Below are positions 53,389-60,691 of a stretch of 64,000 nt of DNA, in pieces. Under the pieces are notes generated by a model, which searched no databases, was not told the DNA's origin, and was given only the letters and a program-made list of their open reading frames with translations. Numbering within the stretch: position 1 is the first letter of the stretch; each line of letters opens with the position of its first letter. The position numbers were made by a program, and so were the translations under genes. The stretch comes from Pedobacter cryoconitis. GTDB lineage: Bacteria; Bacteroidota; Bacteroidia; Sphingobacteriales; Sphingobacteriaceae. The stretch lies in the NCBI RefSeq assembly GCF_014200595.1, contig NZ_JACHCG010000001.1, positions 372,001-436,000 on the forward strand, written 5' to 3'.

Positions 53389-54558
53389 TTATTTGTTTAA
53401 AAATTGATGCTTTGTTTTAAAGATTTTAAGCGTGTATTTCGCGTGAATAAGGAGGGTGATGCCTGTTAACATCGCTATACAAGCGGCAATGACAAAGATG
53501 GTTTTAAGGTCAAAGGGCAAGCCGCCTATAAAGGAAGACAGGAATTGACCACCAAATATGGCCATTGAATAATAGCTCAGGTTACGCCCCCGGTTTTGGG
53601 GATTGCTGATTTCTAAGGTCACATGGTTCAATAGCGGGATCGTAAAACCGAATCCGATGCCTGTTGCAATTGCTGCACTGATTAAGCCGGTCAGCTGATC
53701 TGAAACAGCAAATAACAGTTGTCCGGACATGAAAAAGGCAAATCCTAAAGGCACGGTGTAATTTGTGCTGATTTGTTTAACAACCAGGGGCATGAAACTC
53801 GCTGCCAGCACAGCAACTAAAGAGATAAAAGCCATGAAGTACCCGGTTTGAGCTGTTGAAAAATTAAATGTACCGGGCAGATATTGAGGAAGTCCGGAGA
53901 AGACGATGAAGAACAGTACCATGGCAATAGCGGTGCTGATCACAATTTTCAGGAGCTCTTTGGGAACAATATCCGGATGATAACCGGGAAGTTTAAAAGG
54001 GATTTTAGTTTTTCCGGGAACACTAATGAGTAGTAGTGGCAGGCAGATGAGAGCAGTGAGGTAAAGTAGAAAGGGGAGCTGCCAGCCTTTTTCGCCGAGC
54101 AGTCCACCTGCACTCAGAAAAATTACGCCGCCCATTTCAATAGACATACCCTGCCAGGAAATCATCCTGATGCGGGTTTCTCCTTCAAAAAAATCGGCAA
54201 TCAGACCTGTGCCTGCTGTTTGAACAGCAGCAGTGGCAGCACCAAGAAGTATGCGGTCTGCGATAACAATATAGGGGTTACTTAAAATAGCACCGAGAAC
54301 ACCGAATAGTGCATAGGGCACAAGGCTCCAGCACATCAGCAGGTAAGCTCCTTTTTTGTCTGATATTCTGCCCATGAAAGGAGCAAATAATACAACTCCC
54401 AGTGAAGGCAGGGTGATTAGCCATGCAGGGTTATTGGTAAAACCAAGATGTATGGCAGTTTCATTTAAGGAGGGGGCAATAACAGTCCCTGCCATAATGG
54501 TCAGACTGCTGGTTAACAAAATAACGAAGATTCCCGTTTTTGATAGTGTTTTCATCAT
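53389..54558 (-). CDS. MFS transporter (12 helices)
   Basis: A 389-residue major-facilitator carrier. Visible are the loop 2-3 motif GRISDKKGAYLL (about 63-74), a helix 5 region with LADRILLGAATAAVQTAG and a second-half motif, SNPQNRGRNLSYYS. It resembles small drug/ bicyclomycin-type DHA1 pumps. It is the first gene of the MFS-PhlG operon. The substrate may be the compound that PhlG-like protein degrades or its product; inferred from neighbourhood. An inverted repeat GGTGTGATTC...GAATCAACACC lies just upstream (54566-54593). Confidence 0.85.
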   Translation of the reverse strand: MMKTLSKTGIFVILLTSSLTIMAGTVIAPSLNETAIHLGFTNNPAWLITLPSLGVVLFAPFMGRISDKKGAYLLMCWSLVPYALFGVLGAILSNPYIVIADRILLGAATAAVQTAGTGLIADFFEGETRIRMISWQGMSIEMGGVIFLSAGGLLGEKGWQLPFLLYLTALICLPLLLISVPGKTKIPFKLPGYHPDIVPKELLKIVISTAIAMVLFFIVFSGLPQYLPGTFNFSTAQTGYFMAFISLVAVLAASFMPLVVKQISTNYTVPLGFAFFMSGQLLFAVSDQLTGLISAAIATGIGFGFTIPLLNHVTLEISNPQNRGRNLSYYSMAIFGGQFLSSFIGGLPFDLKTIFVIAACIAMLTGITLLIHAKYTLKIFKTKHQFLNK

Positions 54559-54565
54559 CTTTTAA

Positions 54566-54593
54566 GGTGTGATTCATGAATAGAATCAACACC
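54566..54593 (-). promoter_or_regulatory. Candidate operator upstream of the MFS-PhlG operon
   Basis: GGTGTGATTC and GAATCAACACC are imperfect inverted repeats, with one bulged base, directly before the MFS start codon; a regulator site or leader hairpin is possible. Confidence 0.4.
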
Positions 54594-54649
54594 ACAAAGA
54601 TCATGGAAGCGTTATGGGCGGTCGTGTATTATCTCCTGATTTTGTTGGA

Positions 54650-56062
54650 CTATTTGGAAACTTGTATCGCTCTTTTTTGAGTTGTACTTTGATTTCTGAT
54701 GAAAACAATTAACCAGCTCAGGCCAATGAAAGCATAGATACCAAGAATTACAATCGAAAGCGGAGTTACAGAAGCAGTCACGTTTTTACTGGTCATAAAC
54801 AAGGTCAGGATTGATAGTCCGATTCCCGCGCCAAGAAAATAAGAGGTCGTAGCCAGGCTGGAAGCTAAACCGTAATGCTGACTAGGGATATCCTGAATGG
54901 AAAGTACAGACAGGCCAGTGTAACTGATCGTGATTCCCAGGCCTGAAGCAAACGCAGCAGAAAGCAGAATTAAAATTAAAGAGTGACCGGTCATCAGAGA
55001 TGCTGCCAGCAAAACTGCGCTGATTAACATCATGGTCATTCCAAGAAAGCCTGTGCGGGCTATGTTCAGTCTTTTCATAATTGCAGGTAATGCAAATTTA
55101 GCAACCAGTGCAGACAGAATACTGAAGGGAACCAGTAGTAAACCAGATTTGGCAGCACTAAAATCCATGTCTTTTTGAAGCAGCAGTGAAATGATAAACA
55201 GGTAACCTGTCCAAAAAGAACCCAATAGAAAAAAGACGCCGTTCGCGGTCACAACTGTTGGGGAACGGAAAATTGATAAATCAATTAAAGGGTCTTTTAA
55301 AGTGGTTAAACGGGTAAATAATACCTTCATACAAATTACGATTGCAATTGCTAAAGCGGGTAATAATAAATAGTGTTTTTGAAAATTACCAAGTTCATGT
55401 ACACCGTAACTCAGCATCAGCAAGGCTGCGACTAATATAAAACCTGAAATAAGATCTGGTGACTTCTTTTGGTCACGTGGACCATCTGCGTCCAGATAAT
55501 ACCAGGAAGTGAAAATAACGAGCGCCAGAATAGGGACGTTAATCAGGAAAACCCAGTGCCAGCCCCAATAGGTGCTAATGATGCCACCCATAGATAAACC
55601 GCTGCCTGATCCTATGGCTGCAAAAGAACTGAAAATTCCTATGGCTTTACTGCGCTCATTTTTTTCTGTAAAGGTATGGGTAACAATGGAGAGTGCTGAA
55701 GGCATGATCAATGCTGCGGCTAAACCTTGCACGGCACGGTAAAAAGCAAGTATTACAAAGGAGCCTGAAAGTCCGGCGCCCAATGAGGTGAGCAGGAACA
55801 GGGCAGCGCCAATCATAAAGATCTTTTTTCTGCCGATTACATCGGATAGTTTTCCTCCGATAATCAGGAAACCTCCATAAAGTAATACGTATAGTGTTTG
55901 CAACCATTGTACCTGGTCGTTACTGATATTGAACTGCGCTTGTATAGAGGGAATGGTCAGATTAATAATTGCGATATCGAGTGCTTCTACGAAAATACCC
56001 ATCGAAGCAATGGTGAGAATAAGGTTCTTTTTTGAAATCATAAATTGGTATTGTTCTTTCAA
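54650..56062 (-). CDS. DHA2-family MFS drug efflux transporter
   Basis: A 470-residue 14-helix antiporter. Helix-1 signature VEALDIAIINLTIPSI (about 25-40), loop motif GKLSDVIGRKKIFMIG and motif C-type GSGSGLSMGGIIST (about 150-163). The second Met (residue 8, MISKKNLIL) is an equally good start. Compared with the pump at 173, sequence differs strongly, so this is not a recent copy. It diverges from an Lrp-family regulator across 105 bp, which suggests control by that regulator. Substrate unknown. Confidence 0.85.
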   Translation of the reverse strand: MKEQYQFMISKKNLILTIASMGIFVEALDIAIINLTIPSIQAQFNISNDQVQWLQTLYVLLYGGFLIIGGKLSDVIGRKKIFMIGAALFLLTSLGAGLSGSFVILAFYRAVQGLAAALIMPSALSIVTHTFTEKNERSKAIGIFSSFAAIGSGSGLSMGGIISTYWGWHWVFLINVPILALVIFTSWYYLDADGPRDQKKSPDLISGFILVAALLMLSYGVHELGNFQKHYLLLPALAIAIVICMKVLFTRLTTLKDPLIDLSIFRSPTVVTANGVFFLLGSFWTGYLFIISLLLQKDMDFSAAKSGLLLVPFSILSALVAKFALPAIMKRLNIARTGFLGMTMMLISAVLLAASLMTGHSLILILLSAAFASGLGITISYTGLSVLSIQDIPSQHYGLASSLATTSYFLGAGIGLSILTLFMTSKNVTASVTPLSIVILGIYAFIGLSWLIVFIRNQSTTQKRAIQVSK

Positions 56063-56119
56063 AGGTATTTATATAGAATAGATTATAGAAATGATAATAA
56101 ATATTCAGTACAAACGTGT

Positions 56120-56127
56120 TATTTTTG
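56120..56127 (+). promoter_or_regulatory. -7 box of the Lrp gene
   Basis: TATTTTTG matches TAnnTTTG; it ends 40 nt before the ATG. No TTG at the usual -33 position was found. Confidence 0.4.
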
Positions 56128-56167
56128 TATTTTTAAAAGAACAAATTACTTATTTGATCCATGAATT

Positions 56168-56656
56168 ATGACAAATACAGAACAGCCGGAAAAGGTTTCC
56201 GTATCCTTAGATGCGAAGGACTATGAAATACTCAGATTACTGGAGGAGAATGCCAAACTTACCGTCAGGGAAATAGCTGGACTTATTCATTTGAGTCCAA
56301 CGCCAACTCATGAACGAATTAAACGAATGGAAAAGAGCGGAGTGATTAAGCAATATGCGGCTATCCTGAACAGACAATTGGTTGGCAAAGGAATGATTGT
56401 TCTTTGCATGATTACTTTGAGAGAACATAATAAGAGATCGGGTGCGGTTTTTATTAAAGCGATGCTTGAGTTTAAGGAAATTGTAGAATGTTATAATATC
56501 TCAGGAGATTTTGATTTTATGGTCAAAATAGTAGCGGAAAGTATGGAAGATTACCATAATTTCTTTGTCAATAAGCTGGGAGAAGTGAAAGGTATAGGGC
56601 AAACCAAGAGCATTTTCGTCATGGCGGCCGTTAAAGAAACCCATCAGTTGATTTAG
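56168..56656 (+). CDS. Lrp/AsnC-family transcriptional regulator
   Basis: A 162-residue DNA-binding and ligand-sensing protein. The AsnC-type helix-turn-helix is LRLLEENAKLTVREIAGLIH followed by SPTPTHERIKRMEKSG (about 18-54). The RAM ligand-binding/dimer domain follows (about 75-155), with CYNISGDFDFMVKIVA typical. Amino acids are the usual ligands. Divergent from the DHA2 pump, which may be its target; such Lrp-transporter pairs are common in efflux of amino acids. The terminator starts inside the last codons. Confidence 0.92.
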   Translation: MTNTEQPEKVSVSLDAKDYEILRLLEENAKLTVREIAGLIHLSPTPTHERIKRMEKSGVIKQYAAILNRQLVGKGMIVLCMITLREHNKRSGAVFIKAMLEFKEIVECYNISGDFDFMVKIVAESMEDYHNFFVNKLGEVKGIGQTKSIFVMAAVKETHQLI

Positions 56657-56670
56657 CTGATGGGTTTCTT
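56633..56670. terminator. Terminator overlapping the Lrp stop codon
   Basis: AAGAAACCCATCAG and CTGATGGGTTTCTT pair perfectly around an 8-base loop. The left arm lies in the last codons of the Lrp gene. T-runs on the right and A-runs on the left serve convergent genes. Confidence 0.9.
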
Positions 56671-56697
56671 AATTTATTTCAGGTCGGGATATTCTGC

Positions 56698-57591
56698 TTA
56701 ACAAGCCTGGTCGATATGGTTAACGAGGTGCCTGTTTTCTGCATAAGATTTTTGCTGATCTTTAAATCCGAATATCATCTTACCCATCGTTAAACTCTGG
56801 GGAACAGTGTGCCCGATAAAGACATCATGTTCAATTATATTTTTTAGGACTACTGTATGATTTTTTTTATGCGGAATACCTGAGCCAATAATAAGATCAA
56901 TAGCTTCAGACTGTTCTGCCAGCGTGATATTATCTGATGAATTGCCTTCTTTCTGATAATCAAGACCAGACAGGCATACGACAAAATCACAATTCATGTT
57001 GTTTTTAAGGTATGTTGCCACGTGGTTTGCTTTTTCGATTGGATCGTGAAAACCGATACCACTAATTTCCGGGCCTACTCCGGTAATCCCTATTTTGAAT
57101 TTACCGAAACTGATAACTTGCCATGGCTTTACAGCCGCAGCGAGTTTAAGATCATTAAATATATAGTTGCAGTTTACCAGGCAAAAGTTCATCTGATCTG
57201 ATAATTTAGCTAGATGAGCCTCACCATGACCAAGGTCTTGTACTGATGGCATACTGGTATGGTAACCGGCTTTATTCATGGCATCAATTACTGCGTAATG
57301 GTGGGTGAGATCATGATCAGACCCTAAAAAATTTCCTGCGTCTAAAATCAGGCCTCCGGTATCCTGGTTGTTCAGCAATTTGTTTAAATTGTTTATACCT
57401 CCGGGTTCTTTGGGATCTTTACGTATCTGACCATTCAGCTGACTGCTGTAATAAATAATCACGTTTTTACCAGAAGCATGCAAAGTAGCAGCGGTTTTAC
57501 TAAGATTAGCAAAGGAGCTGATTGATTTGCTGAGTAGGGTAGCGGTTGCTACAAGGGTTGTGTTTTTGAGAAACGACCTTCGGTTTGACAT
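56698..57591 (-). CDS. UshA/5'-nucleotidase-like phosphoesterase, apparently degenerate
   Basis: A 297-residue protein with a Tat-like signal: RRSFLKNTTLVATATLLSKS. The remaining chain follows the metallophosphoesterase order of UshA/5'-nucleotidases: a first strand then YYSSQLNGQI where active enzymes have H-x-N-D-x-H-G, DAGNFLG where they have DAGD, and later segments ITGVGPEISG and VVCLSGLDYQKEG. The His and Asp metal ligands of the first and second motifs are absent or replaced. It resembles a pseudo-enzyme that keeps the fold; an alternative is a diverged active site. It diverges from the collar-protein operon by about 200 bp. Confidence 0.6.
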   Translation of the reverse strand: MSNRRSFLKNTTLVATATLLSKSISSFANLSKTAATLHASGKNVIIYYSSQLNGQIRKDPKEPGGINNLNKLLNNQDTGGLILDAGNFLGSDHDLTHHYAVIDAMNKAGYHTSMPSVQDLGHGEAHLAKLSDQMNFCLVNCNYIFNDLKLAAAVKPWQVISFGKFKIGITGVGPEISGIGFHDPIEKANHVATYLKNNMNCDFVVCLSGLDYQKEGNSSDNITLAEQSEAIDLIIGSGIPHKKNHTVVLKNIIEHDVFIGHTVPQSLTMGKMIFGFKDQQKSYAENRHLVNHIDQAC

Positions 57592-57794
57592 AGCGTTAAA
57601 TTTAAGAGCACCATAAACTTAGATAAATTATATTGTCATTTCCAAGTCACAGAAAAAAAATAAAAAATATTGCATTTATAAAAAAATAAACTAATTTTAT
57701 GACACAAATAACAATACTTAAACAACTTAACTATTCAAGCAGGCTACTTTACATAAAAAAACGCTCACAACAATTCTTTAAATCCGCTCTCAAA

Positions 57795-58325
57795 ATGGAT
57801 GAATATCTTGGTTCAATAGGCATATTTCCTTTCGGATTTGCGCCTCGAAACTTTGCACAATGTAATGGGCAGCTCTTGTCCATCGCTCAAAATCAAGCCT
57901 TATTTTCTTTACTAGGTACCATGTACGGAGGAAATGGTGTACAAAACTTTGCTTTACCGGATTTCAGAGGAAAAGTCCCTATGCACATAGGTAATGGCTT
58001 TGTTCAGGGACAGGTTTCTGGCGAAGAGTCTCACACACTTGTGATGAACGAAATTCCTCAGCACAACCATACTTTGGGGTCTGGAAATGTTCGGGCAAAG
58101 GCGGGGCTCGGAAATGCCACCGTGTTAACTCCTGAAAACAATTATTATGCTGCAAACCCTGCTTTAGCGGGCCGCTTCAGTAATCAGACTGATACGGGGA
58201 TGTATAATAATGCACCTTTCAATACCCAGACTATCGGTGCGGGACAGGGACATGAAAACAGGATGCCATTTTTGGTATTGAATTTCTGTATCTGTATATC
58301 GGGTATTTTTCCTTCAAGAAACTAA
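57795..58325 (+). CDS. Phage tail collar domain protein 1 (MdpB-like)
   Basis: A 176-residue protein with the tail-collar (Pfam PF07484) domain: MDEYLGSIGIFPFGFAPRN, then QCNGQLLSIAQNQALFSLLG, GNGVQNFALPDFRGKVPMHIG and the C-terminal NRMPFLVLNFCICISGIFPS. The Met at 57795 is chosen because homologous starts begin M-x-x-Y/F-x-G-x-I; a longer frame opens at 57699, with 32 extra residues that do not resemble the family. First of three tandem copies. No signal peptide. Known examples are called MdpB and lie outside phages. Role unknown. Confidence 0.82.
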   Translation: MDEYLGSIGIFPFGFAPRNFAQCNGQLLSIAQNQALFSLLGTMYGGNGVQNFALPDFRGKVPMHIGNGFVQGQVSGEESHTLVMNEIPQHNHTLGSGNVRAKAGLGNATVLTPENNYYAANPALAGRFSNQTDTGMYNNAPFNTQTIGAGQGHENRMPFLVLNFCICISGIFPSRN

Positions 58326-58351
58326 ATCAAGTATTTTAAATCTATTGTATT

Positions 58352-58912
58352 ATGGCTACTAGCATGGAACCCTTTGTTGGGGAAATTGGTTTGGTTGGTT
58401 TTAATTTTGCACCCAGAGGATGGGCAACCTGTGATGGACAATTAATGTCTATATCTCAAAATACGGCCCTTTTTTCCTTATTGGGTACAACGTATGGGGG
58501 AGATGGAAGAACAACTTTCGCACTCCCGAATCTTAAAGGATCAGCTCCAATCGGGGCCGGTCAGGGGCCCGGATTAACTTACCGCAATTTAGGAGAGGTT
58601 AGCGGGACAACTTCAGAAACACTGTTGTTAAGTGAAATGCCTGCGCATACCCATGCATTGGGTGCAGGCCTTAAAACGGGGGTGGCACCTAATACTGCAA
58701 ATGCAGTGGCCAGTTTGCCTGCAACTTCTCCAGGTGCTGATCTGCTTTATTCGCCGACACCGAGCCCTACAGATTATATGGCTCCTCTGGCGGTGAACCT
58801 GGATACTCAAACGAATATACTGGGAGGTAATCAACCACATAATAATATGCAGCCTTACCTGGTTGTGATTTTTGTTATCGCCTTACAGGGCATTTTTCCT
58901 CCAAGACCTTAA
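58352..58912 (+). CDS. Phage tail collar domain protein 2 (MdpB-like)
   Basis: A 186-residue paralogue: EPFVGEIGLVGFNFAPRGWA, TCDGQLMSISQNTALFSLLG, DGRTTFALPNLKGSAPIGAG, LLLSEMPAHTHALGAG, and QPHNNMQPYLVVIFVIALQG plus IFPPRP. The HTH motif (HTHALG) after the collar is a His-rich turn typical of the family. It follows copy 1 by 26 bp and precedes copy 3 by 11 bp, so all are cotranscribed. The C-terminal PHNNMQPY segment is shared with copy 3; copy 1 has diverged here (ENRMPF). Confidence 0.88.
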   Translation: MATSMEPFVGEIGLVGFNFAPRGWATCDGQLMSISQNTALFSLLGTTYGGDGRTTFALPNLKGSAPIGAGQGPGLTYRNLGEVSGTTSETLLLSEMPAHTHALGAGLKTGVAPNTANAVASLPATSPGADLLYSPTPSPTDYMAPLAVNLDTQTNILGGNQPHNNMQPYLVVIFVIALQGIFPPRP

Positions 58913-58923
58913 ATTATAAAACT

Positions 58924-59484
58924 ATGTCAGCAGCACAACCTTATGTAGGTGAAATAACAATTTTTGGTGGCAATTTTGCTCCTGCGGGATGGGCATTTTG
59001 CGATGGCAGCTTACTGGCCATTTCGGAAAATGATATCTTATTCAATTTAATCGGCACTACCTTTGGTGGTGACGGACAGAATACTTTTGCTTTGCCTGAT
59101 TTAAGAGGCCGTGTACCTGTTCATATGGGTACGAATCCACAATCGGGTACTAATTATGTACTTGGACAGCTTGCAGGAGTAGAGAATGTAACTTTAACTC
59201 CCAATCAGCTTCCTCCGCATGCGCATACCGTAACCGGAGAACTGAATATGAAAGTCAGGGCAAATGATCCTGATACACAGACTTCTCCTGTAAATAATGG
59301 GATTGCTATTGCCGCGGGAAAGCGCTATTTCAGCCGCACGCCAACAGCATCAGGCATGATGCCACTGGATACTACTATTGTATTATCTGGTGCTGGTAAC
59401 AGTCAGCCTCATAATAATATGCAGCCATATGTGGTGCTCAATTATATCATTTCATTGTTCGGTATTTATCCATCACAAGGTTAA
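58924..59484 (+). CDS. Phage tail collar domain protein 3 (MdpB-like)
   Basis: A 186-residue paralogue, same length as copy 2: QPYVGEITIFGGNFAPAGWA, FCDGSLLAISENDILFNLIG, DGQNTFALPDLRGRVPVHMG, LPPHAHTVTGE and QPHNNMQPYVVLNYIISLFG. Copies 2 and 3 are the closer pair. All lack a signal peptide, a tail-spike or fibre repeat region and any recognisable phage neighbour. In known phages the collar joins the tail baseplate; here a role in a surface or export assembly is speculation. The next gene begins 5 bp after. Confidence 0.88.
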   Translation: MSAAQPYVGEITIFGGNFAPAGWAFCDGSLLAISENDILFNLIGTTFGGDGQNTFALPDLRGRVPVHMGTNPQSGTNYVLGQLAGVENVTLTPNQLPPHAHTVTGELNMKVRANDPDTQTSPVNNGIAIAAGKRYFSRTPTASGMMPLDTTIVLSGAGNSQPHNNMQPYVVLNYIISLFGIYPSQG

Positions 59485-59489
59485 GGCAT

Positions 59490-60641
59490 ATGAAAATAGG
59501 TGTACTGCTTCCAAATTCTACGACTTATCCGCTGATCTCTCATAATTTTATGACCGGGTTAAAAGGTAGTTTAGCTGAACTGGCAACTGCGTTGTCTCCT
59601 GAACTACTGACGGCAAGTATTGGCTTTGGAACAGATGGGGTGCTGATGCTGAAGGAAGCAGAAATCATGCTGCTGGATGAAAAAGCAGACCTGTTAATTG
59701 TTTTTGCAGATCATCCAACAATAGAGTGCCTGTTTCCTTTAATCAATGCGTTAAAAAAACTGCTGATTGTAGTGAACAGTGGTGCTAAATACCCTCCTGT
59801 CAAAAAACAACCTTTTGTAATTTATCATACCCTCAATTATGCGCTGCATTGCAGGCTGATTGGTAAAAATGCTGCTAAAGTAAGCAGTAAGGCTGTTGTT
59901 GCGACTTCTTATTACGATGGTGGATATAGTCTTTGCCATGCCATTACCAAGGGGTATGCAGATGAAGGAAGTTCAGTTGCTTTTAATTTCGTCAGCAAAT
60001 TTAATGCTGCGGAATTTGATATGGAGCCACTAACCAGCTTTTTAACTTCAAATCATGACGTTCGCCATATTATGGCTGTTTACAGTGATTTAAGTCCGGT
60101 TTTTTATGAAAGACTTGCCATTGAATTTCCGGCAATTCCGTTAAATATTTTCGTTAATCCGGCCATGCTCGAAGAACTTCATTTACCAGAATATGGAATA
60201 ACCAATAAGGAAATAGTTGTTAGCTCTTATCTGCCATGGGCGGCTCAATCTGCCACAAGCGGAAATGTAGCTTATTGCAATGCTTTTAAAAGTAAAACTG
60301 GCCGTGCGCCAGATGCTATTGGTGCATTAGGCTGGGATACGGGGGCATTAATTATAAAATATATCACGGTTTCTTTAGAGAATTCCCTTTTTAATACAAA
60401 ACAGCTTCTGAATGAACTGCTGGATGCTAAAATAGAGGGAGCTAAAGGAACAATCTACATAGATGGCAATACACATCAGGTGTTTTCACCCGCATACCAG
60501 GTCAAACTGGGAGCAGGGAATCAACTGATCATACAAGATACAGTGCCCTTAATTGAGGTACTTCGCGAATGGACTGAAATATACGATGATCCACCTCAGG
60601 GATTAGTGTCAGGATGGATTAATACTTATATGTGCTCTTAA
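59490..60641 (+). CDS. Periplasmic-binding-protein-like protein without a signal peptide
   Basis: A 383-residue protein with the type 1 solute-binding fold of branched-chain amino-acid (LivJ-like) receptors: MKIGVLLPNSTTYPLISHNF at the start, LIVFADHPTIECLFPLINAL, KKLLIVVNSGAKYPPVKKQP, VVATSYYDGGYSLCHAITKG and a lobe-2 segment ALGWDTGALIIKY. It starts directly at the first strand, with no signal peptide or lipobox, so it should stay in the cytoplasm, which is unusual for this fold outside regulators and receptors. There is no membrane permease or ATPase gene in the operon. It may sense a small molecule for the collar cluster. Confidence 0.75.
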   Translation: MKIGVLLPNSTTYPLISHNFMTGLKGSLAELATALSPELLTASIGFGTDGVLMLKEAEIMLLDEKADLLIVFADHPTIECLFPLINALKKLLIVVNSGAKYPPVKKQPFVIYHTLNYALHCRLIGKNAAKVSSKAVVATSYYDGGYSLCHAITKGYADEGSSVAFNFVSKFNAAEFDMEPLTSFLTSNHDVRHIMAVYSDLSPVFYERLAIEFPAIPLNIFVNPAMLEELHLPEYGITNKEIVVSSYLPWAAQSATSGNVAYCNAFKSKTGRAPDAIGALGWDTGALIIKYITVSLENSLFNTKQLLNELLDAKIEGAKGTIYIDGNTHQVFSPAYQVKLGAGNQLIIQDTVPLIEVLREWTEIYDDPPQGLVSGWINTYMCS

Positions 60642-60691
60642 ATAACTAAGTACAATCTAAATATATATTAACGCTCTTAATCCATCATACC

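Noticed and set aside
57699..57794. Longer N-terminus for collar protein 1
   Set aside because: The 32 added residues are unlike family starts and rich in Lys/Gln; the internal Met fits MdpB proteins better.
57795..59484. Prophage call for the three collar-domain genes
   Set aside because: No other phage gene is nearby and MdpB-like proteins are known outside phages; the domain alone is not enough.
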